Origin: Mauremys mutica
Taxonomy: Eukaryota; Chordata; Testudines; Geoemydidae
Reading direction: 5' to 3'
Length of the DNA stretch: 64,000 bases
Assembly (NCBI RefSeq): GCF_020497125.1
Contig: NC_059075.1
Coordinates: forward strand, 106,369,222 to 106,433,221
This document shows positions 46,440-57,444 of the stretch, in pieces (within the stretch, counting starts at the first letter, position 1; every line of letters begins with the position of its first letter). Below the pieces are notes generated by a model. The model had not been told where the DNA came from. It did not search any database and saw nothing but the letters and a program-made list of their open reading frames with translations. The position numbers and the translations under genes are program-made.

Positions 46440-47405
46440 TTGCCTCTTCACTTGCAACAGGTGCATGCGACCTGGAGAAAAGCTAATGTGATCTCTTACT
46501 TTAAAAATGGGATCAAGGGAAAAAGCAAGAACCCAGAGACCTGAACTATGACCTCTCCATTCAGAGAGTCTAGAAACAGTGATTCAGGGTGAAAGATGAG
46601 TGCTCTTGTACGGCTACAAGAATAATCAAGGGCACTCGGCACAGATTTGGAGAAGGGAAGTCATGCCTAACAAATTTCATCAACTTCTCCAAGGAGGTGT
46701 CAATGAGAGTTGGCAGAGGTGAAGCCACAGGCATAATCTGTGTCATTAGCCTTCGTGAAGGCTTTTGATGCAATATCACACCAAAAGATGTTAGCATGAA
46801 ACATTAATGAGTAGGGTAATGATTGTGGAAATTTCAATTGGATAAAATATTGGCTTGGTAGCTGAAGTCAGTGAACAGTGATAAATAGGTATGGATTGAG
46901 AAGGAGATATATAAATAACCAAAGGCATCGCTGTTAAGATCCATACTCTGTATTGATAATTCGGAAAATGTAATACACAACACTGCATTAACATTGGCAG
47001 ATGACATGAAACTGGTATAGTCAGTGTCACAAAGGAAGGGAATGATTGCATGTAGAGAGTCCTGAATAAAATGGGGCAGACAAAGTAGGCAGACAGTGGA
47101 GAAATGCTCATTTCAATATGGACTGAGTTTAAAAAGAGGCAAGGAGGATTGTGCTTAAATCATTGTAAGCTATGGGACAGTGGTCAAATGGTGACAGATT
47201 AAAATATAAAGGGGTATGAACTTGAAGGTAAGAAAAGACCAGGCCATAAGGTGGTTTAGGAGACACTTGCATACAAACAGTTTTTGTTTAATGCATTGGA
47301 CAACTACAGATAAAAGCCAGTCAAGAAGGTAGGCACTTGAAGAGAGCAAAATAAGCTAGGGAGATGAATAGACCCAGATGGCCTCTTTCCCATTGCTTAA
47401 CATTA
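46440..47405 (+). mobile_element. strongly decayed CR1 LINE ORF2 remnant
   Basis: The order of blocks follows CR1 ORF2 on the + strand. CTGGAGAAAAGCTAATGTGA and TTTAAAAATGGGATCAAGGG come first. GTCATGCCTAACAAATTTCA near 46,660 and TTGGCAGATGACATGAAACTG near 46,995 (the F/L-A-D-D-x-K polymerase motif) come next, and a 3' block with AGGAGACACTTGCATAC follows. Stops and indels are frequent and no useful frame remains. Boundaries are approximate. Confidence 0.65.
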
Positions 47406-49117
47406 GTATATGTTTACAGTGTGTCCATGGATCATGAATCAGTCTCCATGCAGCCTTGACTACGTGCTTCTCAACACAGCTCTCGTGCTAATAACTAGTG
47501 AGAACATTTGGTAATGTTAATGGTAATTCATGAGGAATTCCTACTTTCTAGAGTACTGAGTTACATGATCGGTTTAGCGAACAGTCCAGACATTCAGCTA
47601 CATCACAATCAGCAGCTTGGTGTCCTGTTTTTCCTTTTACAATTTCAGAATACATTTTTCTGCTGCACCATCTGTGACAGGCTGTTGGTAGGATTTAAGG
47701 CCCTAGCTTATGGACAGCCCATGGAAGTGCCACTAATCTACAGTAAATTTCACATTCCATAAAGTCCAGTAGCAATCTGACTGCCTTGTTTTCTCACATA
47801 TGGTTGTATTTGGAGACCTCTGGAAGGTCAAAACAGCCCACAAGGCTCAACATCTACAAATATGAGTCTTCCTTTTGACATTTCCGGAAAAGGAATTTTA
47901 TATTCTGGAGGCTAGCTATTATGTAAATAAGCTACACAGTGAAGATTTCTTCTTGTGAGTGACTTTAGTGTACTGATAAAAGTTGTCATAACATGGCCCA
48001 ATCCCCCTCTCTGTACAGACTGTTGAGTGGACCCAACCACTGGATCCTGCATGTCTCTAAGGCTCCTGAGTCTGGGTAGAGCCAGGTCACTGTTCCTAAC
48101 TGTGTGTAAACAATAGACAGTTGTCAGATAACAGTACATTGCTGGCTGATTGTTAGAGGCATCAATCAAATAGGTGTGAGGAACAAGGCCAGAAACTGGA
48201 TGACTTTAACCACCCAAGAAGTGTGATATTCTTCTCATGATGCACTCCCTGGAGTATTGTATGGCCATTTGGTAATAGGACTTCTAAATAAAATCAGGAA
48301 AAGGGATTCAGCCCAGCCATCCTGTGTGCTCAGTTTTGTGGAGGGGGGTGGGGGGGGAAGTGCTCCCAGACTGAAACTTTAGTGCATAGCAATAAGCTGC
48401 AGGCTAGAGCAGATTTTTACATTGGAGTTGATGATGAGCACTGAGAGAACCTGTTATCCCATTTGTTATCATATAATGCAAAACATGAAGACCTAGGGTC
48501 ATCTTGATTGTGTGACTGATAGTAGCTGATTGTTTGTGAAGGACTTCAGAGGTGAAAAGATGCTAATATTCTAACTGCATGACCTTCCTATAAGATATCT
48601 GATTAGCCTGGTTATAGATCTGTTGAATGACTAGGACATGCCTACTGTGTTTTGTGACCAAGAGTTGAATAGAGCTAGAGGGCTGTTCAGGATGATATTG
48701 GGTTTTTGTTAATCATTCATTCCACCTATTAAAAAAAACCCAGTGATTATTTGAGCTGCTTGCTCACTCCCATCCAAACGTATAGCCCCAGGCTTTGAGA
48801 GCTGTAGCATCAGCTTTCTTCTGATATGAGCAGTGCATCCTGGGCTATGTCTAGAGCATCTTTACAGGGGACGGTAGTGATCTGAATATACATGGCTGTA
48901 TTTCATTACTTGTCTCAAATGGACATTAAGAGTTAGTCTGGATACCACGCCTACTGAGCCAAAAGGCATGGGGAAATGTATAGAATATTTCGCATCAAAT
49001 TTAAATTGTGGTATTGCAGGGAAAGGCAATAAATGCAAGCCCATGTTACCTTCCTTAGGCCCAATTACTAGGGGGAGTAGTTTGGAATACAAATAAAACC
49101 ATAGCTGTACCCAATAT

Positions 49118-49571
49118 CCTTTGTTTTCAGTTTTTATTTTGTTTAAAATTTCCCAGGTATTTCTCAGTGTCTATTACAAATATTTTAAAATGGGTGAAAA
49201 TCAGTGCAAAATATTAATTTCCCAGTTTTCTGGGTAAATATCAGCATTAATACTGGGGGACAGGAGGGCAGAAAAAAGCAACAAATAAAGAAAAATAAGG
49301 TGTACTGAAAGTAAAAGCAGTTTAATGCTGTGGTTTATTTCATGAATAGGTCATTAACAGTATGTACACGTATATGTACATCTTCCACTACATTGTGTTA
49401 CTTTAACAGCTTATTTTAACACAAAGATATCTACCTAATGCAATGGACTGGATTTGCTCAACGTAATCAGCATTTTCAGGCGTGGTCCGAAATTCATGTG
49501 AAAATCCAGTAAAAACTGAATAGCTTTTTTTAAAAACCCAAGAATTTTTTAGTAAAAACTGAAAACAAAGG
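49118..49571. mobile_element. 454-bp MITE with CCTTTGTTTTCAGTTTTTA inverted ends
   Basis: The left end CCTTTGTTTTCAGTTTTTA matches the reverse complement of the right end exactly over 19 bases. CTGAAAACAAAGG closes the element at 49,571. The AT-rich interior has no open frame. No target duplication is clear, so the superfamily is not assigned. Confidence 0.85.
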
Positions 49572-50195
49572 GCCTTTGCTGTACTGCAGTTTTTTTTTCA
49601 AGCTCTTTTTTTAATTGCAATTAATTAATCATCACTGTTTTTACTGCAACCATTGCAGAATTATGCACACGAGTGCCAGAGATGGAGTGTAAGTAAGGTC
49701 AGTGCCAGAAGTCCAGGGAGATTCCTCTTCTTTCATCTTTGTGCTTTGTAATCCTCCAGGACTTCTCTTAGGTTGCAAATGACTGTTCTGGAATTTCAAA
49801 AGTGAATTAGTGTCTATCCAAAATATACTTGTTGTAGTCTTAGATTTGCCTTCGTGTTTTTAGAGTTTAACACTTTAGTTTTGGGAATTATTTTTCTTCT
49901 CTCAGGAATGGATTTTTGTTCCATTTATTGCCCACTATCAGATCTGGTTACAATTTTGAAAAAACATTTTATCAAAAAATGGCAAATTCTTCATGACATT
50001 GTGTTGCTAGTTTTGATCAGTTCTACCTGCAGTGTACATATACAGCTATGGTAGCTGTCTTTTTTGGGTGGGGTGGGGTGGAGGGTGGGTTCAGGTGTGA
50101 ATGAAAAGGTATGTGAATGGTCTGTGTTTATAATGCCTGGTGGCAGAGGTGGGCTTAGGGGTGGCTGTCCAGAGCAGTGAAGTGTGTGCAGGTGG

Positions 50196-50343
50196 CAGGG
50201 CCGTCTGGAGGAGGGGCAAGTGGGGCAATTTGCCCCAGGCCCCCATGAGAATATAGTATTCTATAGTATTGCAACTTTTTTTAATGGAATGTGCCCCCGA
50301 AATTGCTTTGCCCCAGGCCCCCTGAATCCTCTGGGCGACCCTG
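50196..50343. mobile_element. 148-bp hAT-like MITE with exact 8-bp target duplication
   Basis: The left end is CAGGGCCGTCTGGAGGA. The right end reverse-complemented is CAGGGTCGCCCAGAGGA. Internal copies of TTTGCCCCAGGCCCCC face both ways. An exact duplication GCAGGTGG flanks it (50,188-50,195 and 50,344-50,351). Open frames over it are chance. Confidence 0.9.
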
Positions 50344-51261
50344 GCAGGTGGTTGGGTAGCTGGGAGGTCAGTTGGTTTTACAGGCAGTACAGGGCAATGG
50401 TTGGAACTCTCGCAGGGGTCAGTAGCTGGAAGAGCCAATCCAAGGGGCCAAGACAGTGGGTTGGGGAGGCGAGGTGACAAGGCAACCAGCAGGCAACAAC
50501 TTGTTGCTCAGACAGCTCCCTCTTCCTGTTGGGGTCTTTATATAGTCCAGGCACCCAATGAGAGTGCTGTCTGTCCAGCCAATCAGGGGCCTGGGGTGTG
50601 GCTGCTACAGGGCTGTAGGCCTTTAGCGCTAAGGCTGTTGGTCAGTGGCAGTGCTTCAGTGCATTAATGTGGTGCTAAGGATGCCACTTGGGGACCTGGT
50701 TGGCCAGGGTTCAAATGGTTTTACTGAATTTTAGCTCCATCCATCCTTTCTAACTGGTCCTGCAATCAGGGTCTTTCCCAGCGCCCTTTGACAAAATACC
50801 CATTGACTTCAATGAAAGTAAAATCAAGCTCAGAACACTTACAAGACTCTTGAGAGAGTTCTTGGGAAAGAGTCTTTTGCTCCAGAGAAGGGATAATATG
50901 GGTATTTTTGAAGCAACATATACTTTTTGCATAATTTCTATCATAAAGGAGGAGTTGTATTACAAGGACTTTAATAATCTGCATTTAAATCCTATGAAAA
51001 ATGTTGCCAACTACTGTAGTTGGAGAATAGTCTTTCATCTTAGCCTGTGCTTAGAACAAAGCACTGTCCACTGCAAATACAATAGAGCATATTTTATTTA
51101 TTGACTTTAGAAAACTTTTATTGCGCTGTTGCATGTTACAATTTTAAAAGCACCAAATCTTGAAGTAGACCTCTCTAGCCTTTAAGCACTGTCACGGTCT
51201 GAGCCTTATTATCTAACATGGCCCAGCTTCTCTTAAGGAATCAATTCATGGCCTTCAACCC

Positions 51262-51283
51262 TGTGTGTGTGTGTGTATATATA
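51262..51283. repeat. GT/AT compound microsatellite
   Basis: A GTGTGT run passes directly into TATATATAT. Confidence 0.9.
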
Positions 51284-52010
51284 TCTTCCACACATAACTA
51301 CACTAAAAGAATATTATTAAGGTTGCAAAGTCAAACACTAGAAAATTAGCAAATGCCAGAATTAAAGTTGCCTGTGTAGTCTTAATTTGGACCCCGTGTG
51401 CATATGCACTATCATTCTGTCTTTAATTACATGATGATATACTGTTTTTCCATATTTCAATGTGAGATGGCTTGGACCCAGTACCTGGAAACAGGTCAAT
51501 GCAAAGAAACCTTCCATTTTCATTGCACATGTGCGCGCACACAAAAGTAGTAATATCGCTTCCATATGACAGGTTCTGTTCAGCTCTTCAGTAATAAAAC
51601 AGGTTTAACTAGCCTGCAAGTCCTAAAAATTATAGATTGTATGTTTTCAGTGTAATGCGCTGAAATTAGCGCACAGTTGTGGTTAATTTACAGAGAATGG
51701 ACCCTTTCTTCTTTGCAGAGGAAAAGCCGCATCTCACTTCTAACTATGTGATGGGTATTTGAGTCTAGATTCACACCACCACCCGATGGACAAGGGGCCG
51801 TGCTATAGCTTTTATCCTGATTGGTCTCCCTTGAATGCACTTTTAGCTTAAAGTGAATAAGTGGCCATTCTTTGAATATTATTGATATGCTTTGTGTGCG
51901 AGTAACAAGTTTGAATGCTAACGCAGGATGGGCTATTATAGTAGATACTCTTTCGAGTTGGGTTTAAGAATGACACTGTTAGGTGTTTCTGCATTTGAGT
52001 ATTAAGACAA

Positions 52011-52345
52011 AGATTTTCAGAAATGGTTGGCTAAATTCATGCTTGTAGGCCAGATTTCTAAAGGTACAGAGAGGCACCTAGTGGGATCTACAGAAATGTC
52101 TAAATACCTTTTTGTAAAACTGCGTGTTAAATCCTTAAAGCCATGTCATCTTGTAATGTGTCTTAAGCACGTGCTTGACTTCAGTGGGTTTTACATACAT
52201 GCTTTAGAGGGTTTTTTTCTGAGTTGGGGCCTAAATAAGTGTCATTGACATCAGTGGGAGCTTCTGATTTGTAAACCAGACCACATTCAAGGTCTATATT
52301 TGAATGTAGGCTCCTAGCTTTTTAACTCTATTTTTGAAAATCTTG
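52011..52345. repeat. repeat with AAGATTTTCA inverted ends
   Basis: The left end AAAGATTTTCAGAAA faces TTTTTGAAAATCTTGG at the right. The interior contains GACTTCAGTGGGTTTTACAT and TGACATCAGTGGGAGCTTCT. The end motif resembles that of the repeat at 5,690. No target duplication was seen. Confidence 0.55.
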
Positions 52346-52488
52346 GCATGAACAAAATGCACAATAAATATAGCATGTGCAGTGTTTCCTAATGCAAACC
52401 GCAGTTTCCATCCCATAAGACTGAAGAATAAAAGATTAAATTGCAGTGCATTTTCCTCACATGGAGTAAGCTGAATTGATTGTCATCT

Positions 52489-52500
52489 TGCTGAGTCAGG
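52489..52500 (+). promoter_or_regulatory. candidate Maf/NF-E2 (MARE-like) site in apparently unique sequence
   Basis: TGCTGAGTCAGG contains the half-site plus AP-1 core of a Maf recognition element (TGCTGAGTCA). It lies in a repeat-free stretch, 52,350-52,800, of the intron between the two PH exons. A single motif of this length occurs by chance, so the call is tentative. Confidence 0.25.
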
Positions 52501-52958
52501 TGTGTGTGCGGGGGCAGTGTATTTATGCTCAGAACACCCATTAACACTGATGAGTTATCCTTGTAAATCCTCCATGTGGCGCAAAGAGAATAAATCTCTG
52601 CATGTAAAGCCTTTGATATGCAATACTTGTAATTGATTTCATATTATTTTGTATTTTACAGCAGTCCTGACCCTGCCTGAGCATTTATTAAGCATTATGC
52701 ATGGTGTTATTAAACAGCAAGCCAGTGCTGAAGGAATTTCAAGGATGAAATAAGACAAAATTACTGAGCTCTGATGTTTTACAGTTTGGTATTAATCTAG
52801 AATTCAAGATCTTCATTCCTTTCTTTCTCTTACTACCCTTCTGTAGCCTTTTACAAAAAGTGATTCATCAAAACATAGAAACCTTGTAGAGTTATAAGTA
52901 TTTCTTTGTATACAAATGACCCAGACCTTTTTGAGCTCTATTTGCTGTCCTCCTAAGG

Positions 52959-53181
52959 CAGAGGTGGGCAAACTATGGTCCGTGGGCCACATCAAGCCCG
53001 CAGGACTGTTCTGCCTGGCCCTTGGATGGGTTGGGGGTTCTGAGGGGGGCAGTCAGGGGGTGGGAAGTGGTAGGGGGCGGGGGCCAGGCTGTTTGGGGAG
53101 GCACAGCCTTCCTTACCCAGCCCTCCATATGGTTTCGGAATACCGATGTGGCCCTCAGGCCAAAAAGTTTGCCCACCCCTG
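52959..53181. mobile_element. nonautonomous hAT element, 223 bp, CpG/G-rich interior
   Basis: The left end is CAGAGGTGGGCAAACTATGG. The right end reverse-complemented is CAGGGGTGGGCAAACTTTTT, matching at 15 of the first 16 bases. The interior includes GGGGGTGGGAAGTGGTAGGG and CAGCCCTCCATATGGTTTCG. No 8-bp duplication is visible (TCCTAAGG left, CAGGGCTT right), so the flanks have changed or one end was lost and rebuilt. Confidence 0.8.
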
Positions 53182-54627
53182 CAGGGCTTGGTTTCTGTTC
53201 AAGTCAATGGAAATTTTGCCCAGTGGAGATTCGGCTTATGAAAGCTGTTGAAGTCAATGAGATTTAAGTGTGTGCTTGAAATTAAGCATCTGCTTTCCTG
53301 CATGGCAGTGCATCCTGAGAGTGGGATTTGATCCATTGTAAAATTAAACGTGAAATTCATGTGTTACAATATTTTCCACTGCTATTGCTATGTCCTCCTT
53401 TGTTTTCTTTACAGCTTCTCAAATACATTTTTAATTATTCTGTAATGTAATTTGAGATGCATAAAAAGCTCTCTGTTGTACATGTTAAAAATTACTGAGT
53501 GCCTCTCTTGATACCTCAGTTCTTGAATGCGCTGCAGATTTGCCCAATGTCCTAGCCTCTGTGACCTCTTGTTGATGTCACCCAGAACTCTCAGCTGCTG
53601 TGTTACCATTTTGGCTCAGGAAGAGTGAGTTTTGCTGCTGCTGTGTCAGCTCCCTGGTGCACCAGCTTGTCCACTTGGCCAGCAAACTCTTCAGGACTCC
53701 ACCAATCCAAACCTTGCCTTGCAGGGAACAATCTGTTACCCCTTCAATTCCAGAGTTTCCCACTGATGGCTTTCTGCAGTGTCCAGTCCGTCTCACTGGA
53801 CATTCTCAAAAGTTGTGTGCTGCCTCCAAAGCCTGTTAGGTTAACTGAAGCCCCACACTTCCCTTGAATATAACAGCACTGAGATGGTTTTGTAATAAAA
53901 CAAGAAAAAGTTTAACAAAGAACATAGGTTTAAGTGATTTCAAGGAAGAGTGGAAAAGAGACGAAAGGTTGCGAACAAAACAGGCTTTTTAGAGACTAAA
54001 ACTTCAGCAAATTACAATCTTTGTCTAAGTGGGTTTCTCAACAATAGTCAGTTCACAGAGCCTTCAGCCCCCTTGGCTGAAGGATCCACCTCTACGATTT
54101 CAAGAGCTGTGGCCTCTTGTGTCCCTCAGGTGATGGATGCCAAAAATGGCTTTCTGTTTCTATTTCCCAGAGCCCATTGTCTCTGTACCCCAGGAAGCCT
54201 TCCTGGCTCCTGAAACAATCTCCATCCCCCATTGTGATCGTGAAGTGGTCCTCTCTCCCACTTGCTAGTTGGATTGCTTTGTTTACCTTATCTATAAATG
54301 TGCTTCCATTGTTTCTGGCCTCACCTTGCTAAATTTACACTGAAAAGACAGTGAAGCAGGCGAAACAGCTTTTCTTTGCCTAGAATAGGCTGGGCTCATG
54401 CCCTGATTTCCAAACACATTTTAAGAACGTATTTCTAGCAGACATCTATTATTCTTTGTATACCACCCATACATATACGTGCAATAATATTAATGACCAG
54501 TGTGTTACCAGTTTGCATATGATACCTTCTGTGACAGCTTTTCGATATAGTTTCTAACAATGAGTTGGAGCAATGAACGTGTTAGGCCTGATGTGAGTTA
54601 TAGTATGGTGTGCCCTCTATCAGTCAG

Positions 54628-54700
54628 GGGTGGTTCCAGGCCCCAGCACGCCAAGCGCATGCTTGGGCGGCAAGCCACAGGGGGCGCTGTGCCTGATGTC
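54628..54700 (-). mobile_element. end fragment of the hairpin MITE family found at 57,186
   Basis: CAGGGGTGGTTCCAGGCCCC, CACGCCAAGCGCATGCTTGG and GCGGCAAGCCACAGGGGGCG match the reverse complement of the right end of the element at 57,186-57,444. Only about 70 bp are present and the rest of the element is missing. Confidence 0.8.
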
Positions 54701-54847
54701 TTTAAAGTACTCTGCCTGATGTCTCTATTAGTGAAAACTAATTAGAACTCTTGACTCTCAAATGAGAAGCTTTTGAGAAACCTTAGATGAACATTTTTGC
54801 TGTCATCTCTGACCTCCTTTGCTTAGACAAGTCCTGTTGTTCTACAG

Positions 54848-55019
54848 GCCGATGTTGGTTGGATGCTCTGGAACTTGCCCTGCGTTGCTCCAGTCTCTTC
54901 CGACTCAGCGCCTCCAAACAGGGGAAGGATGGAGACCTGAACTGCTCTTCTGATTCTTCACATGCTGGGCTGTATAACCTGTTGCACACGGCCACCATCT
55001 CTGACCAGGAGCTCTTCCA
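54848..55019 (+). CDS. OSBPL5: OSBPL5 coding exon (PH C-terminal helix and start of linker)
   Basis: 172 bp: two bases finish the split glycine, 56 codons follow, then two bases (CA) of the next codon. The peptide after the split G begins RCWLDALELALRCSSLFRLS, runs through QGKDGDLNCSSDSSH, and ends with TISDQELF. The first 14 residues (R-C-W-L-D-A-L-E-L-A-L-R-C-S) are the conserved amphipathic C-terminal helix that closes the PH fold. The rest is a serine-rich, poorly conserved linker toward the ORD domain. The acceptor is TTGTTCTACAG, and the donor is CA before GTAAGA at 55,020. Confidence 0.97.
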
Positions 55020-55360
55020 GTAAGACTGTGCTTTTAGCTATTGTACATGTAAAGGTGTTGGTTGGTTCATACACATGACTCATTTTAACCATATTATTTT
55101 TTCAGAATACGCACTAGCCACCATTGGCTTGGTGAGGGGCTATAGTCTAACTTGTCTCTGTCTAGGTTCTTATACCACACCGATCACTAATATCTGGGTA
55201 TCTTTTGGGAGAGATGGGGAATAGCTCTCTTTTGGGTGTTGTCCTATAGCCTACAAACTATGAAAGGCTTGGTTAGAGTTCCAGCTGTGTGAATGTGCAT
55301 AACAAAGGACCCGTTTTGCCTTAGTTGGGCGAAACTTCTGTTGAAGCTGATGGAGGTAGG

Positions 55361-55762
55361 CAGGGTTGTCCTTACCCATATGCAAAGTACACAGCTGGGT
55401 AGGGCACCAGGAAACTTGGGGCACTCAGAAACTTGGGGCACCAAATTTCCTGGTGCCCAGCACAGCTGCGTGCTGCTCCAGCTCCTACCCTGCACCCACT
55501 CCACCCCTTCCCCAAAGCCCCTGCCCTGCTCCGTCCCAGCCCTGCCTCTTCCTGCCCATGTGCAGCAGGGCTGGACCTGCACTCACAGCAGTGGGAAGTG
55601 CAGGGCCCCGATCCTAGCCGTGCCACCAGTGAGTGCTGGGGGCTGGTTCCCCCTTGTCCTCCAGCCAGCCCCCCATACCCTTGTGGAGGCCTGGGACCCC
55701 CCCCCCACAGCCATGGGGGAGGGGGGCTGTGTAGGGCCCCAGAATAGCTAGGGATGGCCCTG
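55361..55762. mobile_element. GC-rich MITE, 402 bp, CAGGGTTGTCC ends
   Basis: The left end is CAGGGTTGTCCTTACCC. The right end reverse-complemented is CAGGGCCATCCCTAGC, an imperfect inverted repeat. The flanks GAGGTAGG and GGGTAGGG are similar but not exact duplications. Inside, GGGCACCAGGAAACTT and AAATTTCCTGGTGCCC (55,402-55,458) form a hairpin. Frames of up to 152 residues across it are a product of base composition. Confidence 0.7.
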
Positions 55763-56194
55763 GGGTAGGGGTGGGGATAGGCTTTATAGAGGTTATCAAT
55801 CTACCAGTGAGTCCAGCCAACAAATGGAGTATGCTAACTGGACCTACTCGCTCTAGCATCTGTCCACCAATTGGTAGATATGGCCGCAAGTCTGATTTTA
55901 CTTATAGTGAGGTACTCTCAGTGCTAATAGTAGTACTGTGTTATACTCAGGAGAGCACACATGCTCCATGGCTATAGTTTCGTAACTGCTGTCTCCACTG
56001 AGTTGGTGGGTTCGTGGTTTCCTGCCTCTTCCCCAAATGCATCATAAGATAAAATTTACATTAAAAAAACACTGCAACCATCTTCCTATCCACACTTGTA
56101 ATATTACAGTAGCATCTCATAGCACTTCACTTTAAAGACTGTTGGAGTAAACACAGAGGGTTTTATCGGTGCCTTACAGCTAGATAGGTTGCCT

Positions 56195-56425
56195 TAAAAA
56201 TCTCTCTGGTCTAGCGGATAGGATTCTGGGCATAAAGCCAGCCTGGTTCTGCCTCTGAGTTGTCGAGTGACCTTGGGCAAGTCATTTTGCCTTCCTGTGT
56301 GTTTGTCTTGTCCCTACCCTTTGTCTCTCTTTTCTGTTAAGACTGTGAGCTTTTGGGGGCAGGGATTGTCTCTTGCTATGTGTACATGCAGCAACTAGCA
56401 ACATGTTGGCCTGTAGACAATACCA
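56195..56425 (+). mobile_element. tRNA-derived SINE
   Basis: The A-box region is CTGGTCTAGCGGATAGGATT. The body has GTGACCTTGGGCAAGTCATT, and the 3' part has TAAGACTGTGAGCTTTTGGG and GGCAGGGATTGTCTCTTGC. It is the same general family as the copies at 22,010 and 32,538, with a different 3' part. Confidence 0.7.
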
Positions 56426-57185
56426 CACTATGGATATAAGAATATTATAACAATCGGAGAATCCAGTTCCTTTTCAGAATGTGAAAGTATCTTTGCTAAT
56501 CACAAGGCAGGACACAGACTTGTCTGAAGCTCGGTGACCCAAAGCAGCAATGTATGTGTAGTTCTCTTGTTTTGCAGACCTGTTGTATTTTCAGCACTTC
56601 ATGCATGCCATTGTTCTTCAGTGCTGAGCAGAACTTCCTTTGATACCCAGCTATAATTTGCACCATAAAAAATGATCATTTGTTCTGAGTGGGTTTTTTT
56701 GTTTGTTTGGTTGGGTTTTTTTTTGTTCTTTCAAGGTATAACATGGGGTGGGACAGAGCAGCAGGAAATCGGATGTGTTACTAGGACTTGCAGATTTAAT
56801 TGTGCGTATATGTGTTTATCTTACGGGTCTGTCCTTTGATGTTGATGTCTCAGATCTCCTATTCTCTTTTTAGGAATAAGTATACAAATAATAGTGCCTG
56901 CACTGAGAGGTTTTTAGTTGGTAGTGAACCAATGAGTATTGTATAGCTAGCCTTTAAATGGGGATGGGTTGGCTGTAAGGTTCTAAGTACAAAGAAACAC
57001 TGAGATATATAGTGGTAGAGAGTTTGTGCCTTCTTTCAGACGTGTGCATATGCCAATCTTGTGTGAGACTAAAATCAGATACAATGTGCTGGTAATGGAA
57101 ATACTATTGGCACTTACTACAGTTTTGGCTGAGGGTGTGTTTGTGCTTGTTTGTTCATATAATACTAGTCCTTAGGGGCTTCAAC

Positions 57186-57444
57186 CAGGGGCGGCTCTAG
57201 GGATTTTGCCGCCCCAAGCACTGCAGGCAGGCTGCCTCCGACGGTTTGCCTGTGGAGGGGCCGCTGGTCCCGCGGCTTCGGCGGACCTGCGGCAGGTCCG
57301 CCAAAGCCGCAGGACCAGCGGACCCTCCGCAGGCAAACCACCGGAGGCAGCCTGCCTGCCGCCTCCGCGGCGCCGGCAGAGCGCCCCCCGTGGCTTGCCG
57401 CCCCAAGCACGCGCTTGGCATGCTGGAACCTGGAGCTGCCCCTG
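57186..57444. mobile_element. hairpin-forming hAT MITE, 259 bp, with exact 8-bp target duplication
   Basis: The left end is CAGGGGCGGCTCTAGG. The right end reverse-complemented is CAGGGGCAGCTCCAGG. An exact duplication GCTTCAAC flanks it (57,178-57,185 and 57,445-57,452). The centre is a near-perfect palindrome: 57,223-57,290 and 57,292-57,359 pair at 62 of 68 positions by my count, with a single-base loop. The CpG content is high. Open frames of up to 127 residues on both strands mirror each other through the palindrome and are not genes. A fragment of the same family is at 54,628. Confidence 0.95.

Larger units (their letters stand above)
43276..54847 (+). other. OSBPL5: OSBPL5 intron, 11,572 bp
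   Basis: GT-AG intron, phase 1. The acceptor context is AAGTCCTGTTGTTCTACAG. Contents recognised are a SINE at 43.4 kb, a hairpin at 46.07 kb, a decayed CR1 at 46.4-47.4 kb, a MITE at 49.1 kb, a small hAT-like element at 50.2 kb, a CA/TA microsatellite at 51.26 kb, a repeat at 52.0 kb, a hAT element at 52.96 kb and a transposon end fragment at 54.6 kb. The stretches 43,750-45,110, 45,200-46,060, 47,410-49,115, 50,350-52,005 and 53,190-54,620 show nothing I can name. Confidence 0.9.

Noticed and set aside
50091..50480. 129-residue minus-strand frame
   Set aside because: It runs across a 148-bp MITE with an exact target duplication; composition-driven.
55244..55889. Several 83-152-residue proline-rich frames
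   Set aside because: They arise from the GC-rich interior of a MITE; no family resemblance and many overlapping alternatives.
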